From the NCBI GenBank assembly GCA_047967505.1, contig CM106538.1: DNA of 64,000 bases. The stretch is one strand, 5' to 3'. Made by a program: the position numbers and the translations under genes. The notes beneath the pieces were generated by a model, which worked only from the letters and a program-made list of their open reading frames with translations, searched no databases and had not been told where the DNA came from. Shown in pieces: positions 10,301 through 21,800 of the stretch. Numbering within the stretch: position 1 is the stretch's first letter; each line of letters starts with the position of its first letter. The DNA is from Dipteris shenzhenensis. Lineage: Eukaryota; Polypodiophyta; Polypodiopsida; Gleicheniales.

Positions 10301-11120
10301 AAAATGGGCTGAAGCAAAAGCAATCCGAAAGGCAGATGCCAAAAGCACAGCAAGATTCTTGTACGAACATGTGATCACCCGATTCGGATGCCCCCTTGAA
10401 ATTGTGTCGGATAGAGGCACACATTTTGTCAATGAGGTAATCCAAGAACTCTTGTCTGGCTTCATGGTCATTCATAGAAAAAGCACACCCTACTACCCCC
10501 AAGGGAATGGACTAGCAGAATCCACAAACAAAATCATATGCAATATCCTTACCAAGGTAGTAGAACCACAGCGTTCTGATTGGGCAGAGAAACTGAATGC
10601 AGCCTTATGGGCATATAGAACCACATTCAAGGTCAGTACAGGGAACACCCCTTTTCAATTGGTGTACGGCCTTGAAGCCGTGGTTCCACTCGAATTTGTA
10701 ATACCAAGTCTACGCATCGCAATACAGGAACGCATGGGTGATCATGAGTCCTTGAAAGAAAGGCTCTGTCAGTTGGAAAAGCATACAGAGACAAGACTAG
10801 TCGCTTATCATGCCATGACAGCAGAAAAACGTCGAAGAAAGGCATGGTTTGACAGGAATCTGAAAGCTAAAGACATCGAGGAAGGCGACTTAGTCCTGTT
10901 ATACAATGCCAAAGTACATAAGGGAAAACTGAAGTATCTAGGTCAAGGACCCTACCGAGTACGAAAGATGAATCCCATTGGAGCTGTGCTACTTGAAACA
11001 CTTGATGGAGTCCAATTCAACACAACAATAAACGGGAGCCGACTGAAGCGCTACTACATCAACACGCGAGCCATCCCCGACAAAAATGAAGATTTGGAAA
11101 ACCAAGTCTTCCTTAGTTAG
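7392..11120 (+). CDS. Gypsy-1 pol: RT, RNase H, integrase
   Basis: Open from the base after the MITE duplication to TAG at 11118; no ATG is needed because the frame is that of gag before the MITE inserted. Numbering from the TTG at 7437: RT near 380-560 with LRICVNLKN and the catalytic FLDD near 508; RNase H near 645-770 with HTDGSK and YTDHQAL; integrase zinc domain HEG..GGHF..GCDVCQ near 858-900; DDE core at WGIDYVG, VSDRGTHF and the PQGNGLAES Glu. A C-terminal GPYRVRK segment ends the integrase; no chromodomain is seen. All key catalytic residues are present, so only the MITE split prevents a full-length polyprotein. Translation from this transcript would need internal initiation or readthrough. 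Confidence 0.93.
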   Translation: MAGDSQSNVNNWIQTLATIDNCHSLDPIFSQIDVNALQVNPPPTHEEPIDLEMPFFMADLEWDNEPEEGTHTNDDSDFPWDLETEAANAEIEDQIFDNDLAILHALMAVELPKIEPPQLNNSRRSRKKAAGGNRRKAKAEHFNECERVQTRIVELYLAKSVPSKSIPPPLEWSPEGLEGVCAAHEPLLGNTLPVEKLPHSSQRKKFRKYKPHVRMKLDQETSEKERKEEPNKFLNATMPPSTHDTSQASSTPSEADLREVSEYFKNYTSGSAPIAMPRPIRESEVQETDSIGETPIYEGPAKTRTINLALEGEEEKLVFIGKQLRQEDESKLKDLLMEYRDCLAWSYKEMKGISPEVAVHTIPIREGARPKVCGPYRTNPKYGTMVYDELEKLLDAGFIYEIEHTDWVSPIFIVPKRNKKLRICVNLKNVNAATIRDHYPLPLTETVLEKVAGSEIYSFLDGFSGYNQVQIAPQDQSKTAFATEWGIFAYRVMPFGLCNAPATFQRVMFTAFKSFLNKFLQVFLDDLCIHSTKQDHFKCLEEVLIKCKEYGISLNPTKCQFMVTHGVVLGHIVSQHGIATDMDKIKIIMELPPPTNSKGVQVFMGHAGYYRRFILQYAMIARPLYKLLVEFLWTEECDQAFELLKWRLITAPILLSPNWDIDFHVHTDGSKYAIGSVLCQPGEHKKDYPVYFASRQLNDAEINYTTTEREALAMVYSVKKFRHYLLANDFVFYTDHQALLYLVNRPCTTGRITRWLLLLQEFNFKIVVRKGAQHYIADHMSRVKTGEEATGVEDDLPDATLFQIDAVPEWCGDIIGYLMAGRPPPDMKAVDARKLILKAAPYQLIAGQLYKMGKDQILRRCVMSHEILPILSEVHEGIAGGHFQGEATARKVLLAGYWWPTLWADAYEYVKGCDVCQRTIKPQHKDFNPLTTVVAQQPFEKWGIDYVGPIHPAAKGTQARYIIVATDYFTKWAEAKAIRKADAKSTARFLYEHVITRFGCPLEIVSDRGTHFVNEVIQELLSGFMVIHRKSTPYYPQGNGLAESTNKIICNILTKVVEPQRSDWAEKLNAALWAYRTTFKVSTGNTPFQLVYGLEAVVPLEFVIPSLRIAIQERMGDHESLKERLCQLEKHTETRLVAYHAMTAEKRRRKAWFDRNLKAKDIEEGDLVLLYNAKVHKGKLKYLGQGPYRVRKMNPIGAVLLETLDGVQFNTTINGSRLKRYYINTRAIPDKNEDLENQVFLS

Positions 11121-12063
11121 GATTAGATTGTATCACAAGCACTCACTCGCATATGCACGTTTTTGCACATATAGTTTGCACTAGATTGTTACACGCACAC
11201 TCACTGCATATGCACGTTTTTTGCACATTAGGGATGTTTGAGTCTTAGTTTCCCTATCGAATCCCACAAATAAGCATATAGTTAGACACATCACATGCAC
11301 TCACATGATTTTGCATAGGCACATAATAGATTGCATAAAAAATAGTATCACACACTTTCATTCCATACTCTCAAAGCATGCAATGAATTCACACGCAGTA
11401 CACAAAGCTATGCCAAAACTCAAGATGAATTGGCAACAGAGTCTGCAGCCTCCGCAACGAGACCCCCGCCAAACATCACAGCCGTCTCCTATATGCAAAA
11501 ATATCAAACTTGCATACTAATTATCTACAAGCTCAATGCTACGGGTGCAATCGCATCCAACATGTATGCAAGATAGCAAGAAATGACAGCCTCAACAACG
11601 AGACCCCCGCCAAACCTCTTTCCAAGAAGATTCGATGGCAGCGTCTGCAACCTCAGCAACGAGATCCCCTCTGACATTCATGTGGAGATAAGCTTCTTGA
11701 CCAACATCCTTTTATACCAATCCTCCACAACGAGACCCCCGCTAAACCTCTTCCCAAGAAGATTCGATGGCAGCGTCCGTAACCTCAGCAACGCGATCCC
11801 CTCTGGCAATCATAGTCATCTACCCCTCCTTAAGAGGAGATCAGTTTCTTGACTATTGACTACAAATTGTGTGGTGCAACCTCCTTAAGAGGAGATCAGT
11901 TTCTTGACTATTGACTACAAATTGTGTGGTGCAAAAGAATTACAGCAGGAACGACTCGCATACCACAAGCTAAATAGCCACTGAATTACGCACATGGCAT
12001 CCCAACTCTGAAATCAAAATAAGCCATAACCCGAGGACGGGTAATAAAATGGATCCGGGAGTA
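11121..12063 (+). repeat. Gypsy-1 3' non-coding region with tandem repeats
   Basis: No ORF of note. It contains three tandem duplications: about 62 bp around TATGCACGTTTTTGCACAT (11131-11230); about 140 bp containing AACGAGACCCCCGCCAAACCTCTT and AAGATTCGATGGCAGCG (11583-11815); and 55 bp containing CTCCTTAAGAGGAGATCAG (11826-11933). The A/G-rich bases just before the 3' LTR (GGATCCGGGAGTA, ending 12063) are the best, though weak, polypurine-tract candidate. The region between integrase and 3' LTR has no env-like ORF. Confidence 0.75.
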
Positions 12064-13288
12064 TGTTGACTCTGTGCCAACATGAACTTATGAAGAAAGA
12101 GAAGGTGATACAACTTTGTGTTACAACTTTGTGATACAACTTTGTGTTGCAACTTTGTGTTACAACTTCTAGACACAACTTTGTGTTACGACTTTGTGTA
12201 ACAACTTTGTGTTACAAGTTTATGTTACAACTTCTACATGAAGAGAGAGAATGTGTTATGACTTTGTGACACAACTTTGTGTTACAACTTTGTGTAACAA
12301 CTTTGTGCTACAACTTTGTGTAACAACTTTGTGTTACCACTTTGTGTTACAACTTCTACATGTAGAGAGAGAATGTGTTACGACTTTGTGACACAACTTT
12401 GTGTAACAACTTTGTGATACGACTTTGTGTTACATGCAGAGAGAGAAGCTCTCCAACTTGTATATATACCCCATAATGGAATGAAGCCCACACTCTTGGG
12501 GCATTGTGTTGAGTCTACATTGGTATTCCAAGCATTTGTCTCAAGTGTCCATGCTTCCTTGCACTGCACGTCCAAAAGCATGTCCTAACCTTGCAACCCT
12601 TCTCCCCTCTCCTCCAACCCTGCAACCCATCCTCTCCCTCTCCTCCTCCCTTCTCCCCCCTCCTCCTCCTCCTCCTCCTCCCTCCTCCTCCCTCCTCCTC
12701 CTCCTCCTCCTCCTCCCTCCTCCTCCTCCTCCTCTCTCCTCCCTCTCCCTCCTCCTCTTCCCTCCTCCTCCTTCCTCCTCTCTCTCTTACTTCACCCATG
12801 CTCTTACACCTTCTTCCTCTCCCACTCCTATGCTTTCCTAAACCCTTAAACTCAATGATCTACGAGGGAGACGAGTTCTCCACCATGTATTTTACTCTGA
12901 ACCTTGGATCCTCCTCCTAACCCTGAACTCCTTCTAAACCTTGGAAGCTCCTTCTGAACCTTGGAACTCTTTCTAACCCTGAACTCTTTCTAAACCCTGG
13001 AACCTCCTTCTGAACCCTTAAACTCCTCCTAAACCCTACAACCCCCAATGAAGGCGAAAGCCTTCATTACCCCAACAACAATGGTTTACGTGCCTTTTAC
13101 ACATGCTTGCATTATGTTTACTCACCACACTTAAGCCTACGTCTCTCACCGGAACACGACTCGAGGTCCTAAGCTACACATATACTACAACGACAATCCC
13201 AATATATCTGTAGGTGACAAAAAGCCTCGGAACACTGCAACATAGATAACCCAGCTCTTCCTACGGAAGCAGTAGGAAAGAGCCAACA
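12064..13288 (+). repeat. Gypsy-1 3' LTR
   Basis: 1225 bp, TGTTGACTCTG to AGCCAACA. Differs from the 5' LTR by one missing 13-bp unit and about eight substitutions, three of them clustered in the last 30 bases. Directly followed by GGGAC and the resumed copia-1 frame. Confidence 0.96.
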
Positions 13289-15377
13289 GGGACTTTAGCA
13301 AACAGTGCTAGAGCAATGCTTAGTGAAAAGCATCTTCCGAATCAGTATTGGGAAGAAGCAATAGCTACAGCTAACTACTTGCTTAATCGGCTTCCTACCG
13401 AACCGATACAAGGTATGACTCCTTATGAAGCATTCACTGGACACAAGCCACACATTGGGCATCTCCGCATATTTGGTTGCATAGCATATGCCCACATACA
13501 TGATGATCATCGCGGGAAATTGGATGCAAAGTCACGCAAATGCATCATGGTTGGCTACAGTGAAGAAAGCAAAGCATACAAATTGTATGATCCCATCAAC
13601 TGCAAAGTCATTATCTCCAGAGATGTAATCTTCGATGAGGAATCAGAATGGAAAACCTCACCTACACAGGAGATAGAAGCATCGACTTCACAGTCATCTA
13701 CAGAACAGGTTGATGAAGAAGAGCAAGAATTGCCACCAACACCCCAAGCAGCGCCACAACAGCTCAAACGGTCTACTAGGGAAAGCAGACCACCAGCCAG
13801 ATTGACATATGCTCAGAAAGGCAAACCAACTATGCTCTTATGACTACCATCATGGCTACAGAAGAGCCAGTGTACTTCGAAGACGCAGTAGACAAGCCCG
13901 AATGGCAAACTGCTATGAATGAAGAAATGGATGCTTTGAATGAAAATAACACTTGGGAATTATGCGACCTTCCACCAGGAAAGAAGTCCATAGCCAACAA
14001 ATGGGTATACAAAGTGAAGTACAATCCAGATGGCAGTATTCAGAGATACAAAGCCAAATTAGTTGCAAAAGGATTTGCACAACAATATGGCCAAGATTAT
14101 GATGAGACTTATGCTCCAGTAGCAAAGATGGATTCCATACGGTTCTTGATATCACTAGCGACACTCAGTAAATGGAATGTGTATCAGCTCAATGTCAAGA
14201 ATGCATTTCTCAATGGTTATCTAGACGAGGAAGTCTACATGCAACAACCAGCCGGTTATGTTGAACCAGGAAAGGAGAACAAGGTTTGCCATCTCAAGAA
14301 AAGTCTCTATGGCTTAAAGCAAGCACCCAGAAGTTGGTACAGCAGAATTGACAAGTATTTTGCTGATCTGGGATACATGAAGTCCAATGCAGATCATACT
14401 CTCTACTACAAAGTTCAAGGGGATGACATCACTATTTCACTTTTGTACGTAGATGATCTGATTGTGACAGGAAGCAAGGATAGCTTCATCAAAAAATTAA
14501 AACAAGACTTATCTACAGAGGTTCGACATGAAAGATCTTGGACTTATGCACTGTTGTCTTGGAATTGAGTTCTGGAGATATTCAGATAGCACATTCATGA
14601 GTCAGCTCAAGTATGTTGATAGTCTCCTGAAGAAGTTTCATATGGCAGATTGCAGCCACTCCCATGGAACAGAGTTTGAAACTTACTAAAGATTCAGAAA
14701 AGCCTACAGTCAATGACAGATACTACAGGCAACTCATTGGATCTCTTATATATCTGACAATCACACGGCCAGACATTTGTTATGCAGTAAGCTCACTAGC
14801 ACAGTTTATGGCAAATCCAAAACAGTCTCACTGGAATGCAGCCAAAAGAGTCTTGAGATACATCAGAGGTACAAGACAGTTTGGGATAGAATACAGAGGA
14901 AGTTATCCACGGTTGCATGAATACTATGACAGTGACTATGCTGGAGATCATGAGACCAGGAGATCGACACAGGGATATGCATTTTTCCTTGGTCAAGGTG
15001 CTATATCATGGTTGTCAAACAAACAACCAACTGTTTCTTTGTCTTCGACTGAAGCAGAATATAGAGCACTCACTACAGGTGCATGTGAGGCTATATGGCT
15101 GAGAAGACTATTGTCAGAAACAGATTACTTTGATGAGTCAAAGCCAACAACAATATGCTGTGATAATCAATCGGCTCAAGCATTGACCAAAAATCCAGTA
15201 TATCACTCCAAGACAAAGCACATTTATGTCAGAGAGCACTTCATCAGAGAAAGAGTGTTACTTGGTGACATCACACTGCAGCATTGTGATAGCAAAGAAA
15301 ATGTTGCAGACATCTTTACCAAACCACTCGGTAAAGAGCTATTCGAGAAACACCGACTAGCTCTTGGTTTGATGTAG
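13289..15377 (+). pseudogene. Copia-1 integrase C-part, RT and RNase H, frameshifted
   Basis: Continues the integrase interrupted at 1041 (LANSARAML, YWEEA, FGCIAYAHI, then IMVGYSEESKAYKLY). A one-base shift near 13820 moves the frame into the RT (NNTWELCDLPPGKKSIANKWVYKVK, YKARLVAKGFAQQYGQDY, YGLKQAPRSWY, catalytic LLYVDDLIVTG). A second shift near 14530-14660 precedes the thumb and RNase H (DSDYAGDHETRRSTQGY, SLSSTEAEYRAL, DNQSAQALTKNP, HSKTKHIYVREH), which ends at TAG 15375. Domain order integrase-RT-RNase H is that of Ty1/copia. Two frameshifts and the nested gypsy-1 make it non-functional. Confidence 0.92.
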
Positions 15378-15485
15378 AGGAAGGGCATTCCCATTAAAGG
15401 GGTGTGATGGAATGTAATGCTTAGTCCTTCTTCGATTCCCCAGAATCATCATCTTGAGGGAAGGCCTACTTCATGATGTTGATCT

Positions 15486-15670
15486 TGAGGGAAGGTGTTG
15501 AGAGTTCACGCTCAACATCATGTGATCATGTGTGCATAGCACCATCACGTGATCATATGTGCATAGCACTAACCTTATAGAGTGCTATAAAGGAAACGGT
15601 TAGATCCCCTAACCCTAACCCTAAAAGGGTTTGTATATATTCTATTTTTTCAACTAATTCTAGCCAAAAT
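15486..15670 (+). repeat. Copia-1 polypurine tract and 3' LTR fragment
   Basis: TGAGGGAAGG (15486-15495) followed at 15496 by TGTTGAGAGTT is a typical polypurine tract and LTR start; the same ATCTTGAGGGAAGG also occurs about 30 bp earlier. The LTR portion holds a duplicated TGTGCATAGCAC segment, a TATA-like CTATAAAGG (about 15588) and CCCTAACCCTAACCCTAAAAGGG. It is cut off at about 15670, where a second copia element begins, so no 3' end is visible. Confidence 0.6.
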
Positions 15671-16664
15671 TCAAGGTTGCAGAAATGCACAAGATTTGTG
15701 AAGCCTGTCAATTTGGGAAACAGGCAAGGAAACCTTTTCCTAGGCATGTTCAAGAGAGTAAAAAGCCATTGGAATTAATCCACTCTGATGTGTGGACTAC
15801 AAAAGCTGCATCTATTGGAGGTTGTCACTATTTTGTCACATTTATTGATGACTTCAGCAGAAAACTGTGGGTGTATTTTATGAAAAAGAAAAGTGAAGTG
15901 TTTGGGCACTTCAAAGCTTTCAAAGCTATGGTTGAAAAAGAAACAGGCCTGCAAATAAAATGCCTAAGGTCAGATGGAGTGGGAGAGTACCTCTCAAATG
16001 AGTTTGCAAGGTTCTTGCAGGAGCATGGTATAAAGCAGCAATATTCATGCAGTCATACCCCACAGCAAAATGGAATTGCAGAAAGAAAAAACAGGCATAT
16101 TGGAGAGGTATCTCGGGCTATGCTAAATGAAAAAGATCTACCAGATTATTATTGGGCTGAAGCTGTTGCTACAGCAGTCTATATAATGAACAGGACTCCC
16201 ACTGCAGCAATACATGGCATGATGCCAGAGGAGATGTATACTGGTAGGAAACCAGATATTTCTCATTTGAAGATTTTTGGTTGCATTGCCTATGTCCATG
16301 TGCCAGATGAGCTGAGGTCCAAGTTGGATCCAAAAGCTAAGAAGTGCATCTTTATCGGTTATTCTCTGCAGCAGAAAGGGTATAGATGCTATAACCCTTC
16401 TACACGTAAGTTCACAGTGAGCAGAGATGTTGTTTTTTATGAGATGAGCAGCTGGTATAAACCAGTAAATGTGATGATTGATGTACATGCACAAAATGGT
16501 AATGCTGCACAGAATGCACAGCAGCAATCACAAAATATCAGTGGACCTGGAGTGTCCTCTACCAGTGGTTCACATACTTCGCCATGGACAGGCAGATTGA
16601 GATCAGGAGAATCCCCTCAAAGCAATGCAGAGAGTGGTACGCAAGTATCACGAAAAGGAAAAGA
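15667..16664 (+). pseudogene. Copia-3 integrase fragment
   Basis: A second, different Ty1/copia integrase in the same orientation: MHKICEACQFGKQ, then LELIHSDVW, FIDDFSRKLWVYF, CLRSDGVGEYLSNEF and PQQNGIAERKN with the catalytic Glu kept, then KIFGCIAYVHVP and CIFIGYSLQQKGY. The usual DGG next to the second Asp reads DGV. It lacks gag and protease upstream and RT downstream: the frame runs through a Gln/Asn/Ser-rich linker and then directly into the satellite-like array at about 16665, where it stops at TGA 16762. Truncated at both ends. Confidence 0.88.
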
Positions 16665-18830
16665 GTACTCACATGTGCACAGATCATATGGAATTGTGTC
16701 AATCTCTGTGGAGAATGCCACCAGTGGAGAATGGCAGTGGTGCCAATCTCATACCATGACCTGAAAACATATAAAGGAATCCTAAACTCACATGTGCATT
16801 CTTCTATGTAGTGATCACTGTCTCCGCTTGTGTAGAGATTATATGGAATTATGTCAATCTCTGAGATCATCAGACTCACATGTGGAATGGAATAGGACAC
16901 CACTCTCCTATGATCACTAGAATACCCCTCCTAGAATAGTAGGGTAAACATTTGTACAAGTGGAGAATGGCAGTGGTGCCAATCTCTTATTAGGCCCTAA
17001 GAAATGGCATTGAGAAGCCTAAAATCAAATGTGCATTCTTCTATGTAGTGATCACTGTCTCCGCTGTGTAGAGATCATATGGAATTGTGTCAATCTCTGT
17101 GGAGAATGCCACCAGTGGAGAATGGCAATGGTACCAATCTCATACCATGACCTGAAAACATGCACAAGGAATCCTAAACTCACATGTGCATTCTTCTATG
17201 GAGTGATCACTGCCTCCGCTGTGTAGAGATCATATGGAATTATGTCAATCTCTGAGATCATCATCACTCACATGTGGAATGGAATAGGACACCACTCTCC
17301 TATGATCACTGGAATACCCCTCCTAGAATAGTAGGTAAACGTTTGTACAAGTGGAGAATGGCAGTGGTGCCAATCTCTTATTAGGCCCTAAGAAATGGCA
17401 TTGAGAAGCCTAAACTCACATGTCCATTCTTCTATGTAGTGATCACTGTCTCCTCTGTGTAGAGATCATATGGAATTGTGTCAATATCTGTGGAGAATGG
17501 TAGTGGTGCTAATCTCATACCATGACCTGAAAACATGCACAAGGAATCCTATGCTCACATGTGCATTCTTCTATGGAGTGATCACTGTCTCCGCTGTGTC
17601 AATCTTTGAGATCATCAAACTCACATGTGGATTGGAATCGGACACCACTCTCCTATGATCACTGGAATACCCCTCCTAGAATAGTAGGGTAAACATTTGT
17701 ACAAGTGGAGAATGGCAGTGGTGCCAATCTCTTATTAGGCCCTAATAAATGGCATTGAGAAGCCTAAACTCACATGCTCATTCTTCTATGTAGTGATCAC
17801 TGTCTCTGCTATATAGAGATCATATGGAATTGTGTCAATCTCTTAGTAGGCCTTGGAATGTCAATCTATAGGTTTAGTTTGTCTAGACAACCACTAGTGG
17901 AGAATGGCAGTGATGCCAAACTCATCGTGGCACCTACATAATGATACTGAGATGATCAGACTCACATGTGGATTAGAATTGGACACCACTCTCCTATGAT
18001 CATTGGAATACCCCTCCTAGAACTGTAGGGTAAACATTTGTACAAGAGAATGGCAGTGGTGCCAATCTCTTATTAGGCCCTAAGAAATGGCATTGAGAAG
18101 CCTAAACTCACATGTGCATTCTTCTATGTAGTGATCACTGTCTCCGCTGTGCAGAGATCATATGGAATTGTGTTAATCTCTGTGGAGAATGCCAACAGTG
18201 GAGAATGGTAATGGTGCCAATCTCATACCATGACCTAAAAACATGCACAAGGAATCATAAACTCACATGTGGATTCTTTTATGTAGTGATCACTGTCTCC
18301 GCTGTGTAGAGATCATATGGAATTGTGTCAATCTCTGAGATCATCAGACTCACATGTGGATTGGAATCGGACACCACTCTCCTATGATCACTAGAATATC
18401 CCTCCTAGAATAGTAGGGTAAACATTTGTACAAGTGAAGAATGGCACTGGTGCCAATCTCTTATTAGGCCCTAAGAAATGTCATTGAGAAGCCTAAACTC
18501 ACATGTGCAGAGATCATATGGAATTGTGCCAATCTCTATGGAGAATGCCACCAGTGGAGAATGGTAGTGGTGCCAATCTCATACCATGACCTGAAAACAT
18601 GCACAAGGAATCCTTAACTCATGTGCATTGGCACTTTTGCCATTATCCTATTGCCATTCTCCCCTTGCGGTAATGTGCATTCTTCTATGTAGTGATCACT
18701 CTCTCCGCTATGTAGAGATCATATGGAATTGTGTCAATCTCTGTGGAGAATGCCACCGGTGGAGAATGGTAGTGGTGCCAATCTCATAACATGACCTGCA
18801 AACATGCACAAGGAATCCTAAACTCACAAC
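16665..18830 (+). repeat. Satellite-like array of complex 340-390-bp units
   Basis: Five higher-order units are marked by TAAACATTTGTACAAG at 16945, 17336, 17690, 18031 and 18419 (steps 391, 354, 341, 388 bp). Each unit contains one or two copies of a sub-block with CATTCTTCTATGTAGTGATCACTGTCTCCGC followed by AGAGATCATATGGAATTGTG, with CACATGTG and GATCAC palindromes, plus GTGGAGAATGGCAGTGGTGCCAATCTC. Copies are imperfect and of variable length, so this is an old array or a series of duplications of one element's terminal region. Small ORFs inside it repeat from unit to unit and are not genes. Confidence 0.85.
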
Positions 18831-18863
18831 TGCCACTACCAAAGGAATGCCTCGTGGAGTGAA

Positions 18864-21800
18864 CTATCCTAGCCACCTCTCATCTCCCGGGAAGAGCTGT
18901 CCGGTGCCTACGAGAATCCTCCAACCTGCAGGGATGGTAGCATCAATCTCCACTCGCCGAGCCTGGATCCCATGTGCCGTACCTATTGCTGCTGCCAGCT
19001 CACCTGGGCTCATCCGACTGTAGACATCCCTCCAAACCCGAAACGAGTGCACGGGCCCATGCACCCAGAGCGCCCAAGGGATATGGGATCTCTCTCCAAG
19101 TTGATGACCTGTATCATCTATCACCTGGCTACTCCAGATCAAGGGCTGTCTGTCTGTCTCCTCTCGGCAGCTAGGGGGAACTTGGGAAAGGCTGTGTTGC
19201 AACTTCCTCCAGACCGAGATGAGGCTACGGAGGAAGGGGGAACGGCGGGGCTGAGTCAAAGGAGTTGAAGTGAAGATCCATCGAATAGAAGGCTGCCAAA
19301 CACCCCCTCTCTGGGGAGTACACCCACTGAGACCATGCTGTAGCAAGAGCTTCCACGTCTGTCCTCCTGGGGTCAGACTGCAGATGACTAGCTTGCCAAG
19401 AAGTGCCTGACTCTGTAGCTCTGGATCTATGATGCCAAGGCCGCCCTCTGCCTGGGGAGAATGACCATCTGCCAGGCGACCCTAGCTCTGGTGGTGCCGG
19501 AACCGTCTGAACCAGACCATAGGAAGTTCCACACCAGTCTCCTCAGCTGGGCTACACAAGACCTCGAAAAACACCAACAAGAGGCCACATACCAAGTAGT
19601 GGCAAGAAGGACCTAGTTGACCACAAGGGCCCTGCCTGCCAAGGAAAGCCGAGCCGTGCTCCAGAAAGCAAGCTTCCGTCGTATGGAGGCTAGGACTGGT
19701 AAGAACTATTGAGCCGGTGTGATGTCTAGGCCTACCTAGAATCTCAGGTAACGTGTCGTCTGTCCTCTAGGGATCCAGCGAAACCCCAGGAAAATACCCC
19801 AATGTGAGCTGGCTCCTGGATCTGTAAGAAAACCAACTGACTTATGCCAGTTGATTTTCGCCCCAGCCGCAAGGCAAAAAATCTCTAGGGATAGTCTCAC
19901 TCGCTCCAGTGACTCGACATCATCCTGCACATATAGGGCTGTGTCGTCTGTATACTCGGAGTCCAGCAACTCGGCATCCTCTCAATAGGGAGATGCATCC
20001 CACGAAGACCAGTGGTACGAGATCGAAGGAAGTGTGTCATGGCCTCCGCAAAAAATAGGAAGAGGTAAGGAACTAATGGACAGCCCTGACGCACCGAGTG
20101 CTCGAGTGTGAATCTCTCCCCCATCCTGCCGCTAATGATAACCCGACTAGAGGCCGATCTGTAAAGGCTAGCAATACCTCTGATCCACTCGTCCAAAAAA
20201 CCAAATCGAGTGAGTGTACCTTCCAAGAAGGACCAGTCTACCCTGTCGTATGCCTTCTCAAAGTCGAGAAGGAGTATGGCAAGGTGCTGGCCACTGTGCT
20301 GGGCCCATTCCGTCACCTCTGAGAAAGTGAAGATGTTGTCCAAGATGCTGCGATCTTGGACAAAACCAATCTGGGTGTCATGAATCAAGTCATGTAGCAG
20401 GGGGCGGATGTGACTGCTAATCATCTTGGCGAGGATTTTGTAGGCGGTTGGGAGGAGGGTGATTGGGTGCCACTATCTGATCTCCTGGCGGTCCCCCCCT
20501 TTGGGGATGAAGCAAATCAGGCATGTCGCAAGGCTCTCTGGCATCTACCCATTGGAGAAGATGTGCTGGAAGGCTACGAGCAAGGGTCAGTGGATCTGCT
20601 CCCAAAAGGTGGTGAAGAAAGCTCTAGAGAGGCCATCCTCACCTGGACATTTCTGCCCATCAATAGCACTCACCGCATCCTGCATCTCTGCAACAGTGAA
20701 AGGTGCGAGAAGGGTGTCACTCATGCTGGGCTGCATGAGTCTCAGTGTAGATCTCCACACCTCCTCCCTGCAAATGCGGCCACGAGGGTCTGGGGGCTCC
20801 TGCTAGAATAATGATCTGTAGAAGTCTGTCGCCAAGTCTCGGACCTCATCTGGATTTGTCCTGACACTATCATCCTGCATCCTAAGAGAATGGAGCTGCT
20901 CCCCTGCTGACCTCTGTCCATGAGTCCTGAAGAACTCTTTGCACATCCTATCGCCTTTCCTAGCCCAGAAGGACTTGGAAGCATGAAATGAAAACTCTGA
21001 GTGACGCTGGGTAATCTCCTCTAGCATGGCTCGGGCCCGCCGAACCTCCTGCTGTCTGAGCTCCTCAGAGCCTGGAGAAGACTGCTGCATCCTCTGAATC
21101 GAGGCAAGATCACATCTGAGACCCCTCTCCCATGCCCAACATTGCTATCTGACCTGAATCGCCTCCTGCTGGCAAATGCGGCTAGACTTAGCAAGCGCCT
21201 GAGCTACTTGTGCTACCATATCCCTGGTGGGGTCCCACTCCTACTGCAAACTGCTGCTCTGGTGTAGATGGAATCTGGGATCCACCATGAACGTGGAGGT
21301 GAGGACTGAGAGGCCGAGTCCAGGACTAGGATGACTGGGGCATGGTTTGAAAGTGTCGTCCCTGGAACCACACTCCTGACTCTCCTCCTCTGCCAAGCGC
21401 CCAATCACTAACATAGAAATGGTCCAGCCGCTCCAAGAGTTTGCCTCCCTCCCTCCTGTAGCCCCAAGAGAAGTCCAGACTCCCAGGCCATCTGCAAAAG
21501 TATGGCTCCCTCCAGCTGTCCCGACCTCCCACTGCAAAGAGGAAGGAGTCCCAATCTGCCTACTCTGCCTGAGCTATACGGAGGAACTCTGGGCCCCTTC
21601 CCTGCTGATCCTCTAAGGTCTCAAGGTTGTTGAAGTCCCCTCCTACAATCCAAGAGTCCATCTCTGGCAACAGGTCTATCAAGGATCTCCAAAAAATGGA
21701 TCTACGTCTAAGATCAGTCGATGCATAGATATTGAGGATACCGATGCGGGATCCCTCAATATGCAAGCGCACCCAAAGCGCACGTCCTAGGATCAAAGTG

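Larger units (their letters stand above)
1042..13288 (+). mobile_element. Gypsy-1: complete Ty3/gypsy LTR retrotransposon
   Basis: A structurally complete element of 12.2 kb: LTRs of 1238 and 1225 bp beginning TGTTG and ending CAACA, a tRNA-Asp primer site two bases after the 5' LTR, a long leader, gag-protease, and pol in the order RT, RNase H, integrase (the Ty3/gypsy order). It is flanked by a perfect 5-bp target duplication GGGAC (1037-1041 and 13289-13293). I see about eight substitutions between the LTRs plus one 13-bp unit difference, so insertion is recent. It lies in the integrase of copia-1 in the same orientation. No chromodomain is evident at the integrase C-terminus, which with the tRNA-Asp primer points to the Athila/Tat side of the gypsy tree (inference). 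A MITE splits the coding region. Confidence 0.96.

Noticed and set aside
17029-18309. Repeated small ORFs reading CILLCSDHCLRC..NLCGEC
   Set aside because: They recur with the tandem unit and carry no independent evidence; the Cys pattern is a product of the repeat.
1042-18830. CRISPR-like arrays (13-bp LTR units, satellite units)
   Set aside because: Units are contiguous and degenerate without unique spacers, and the genome is clearly eukaryotic.
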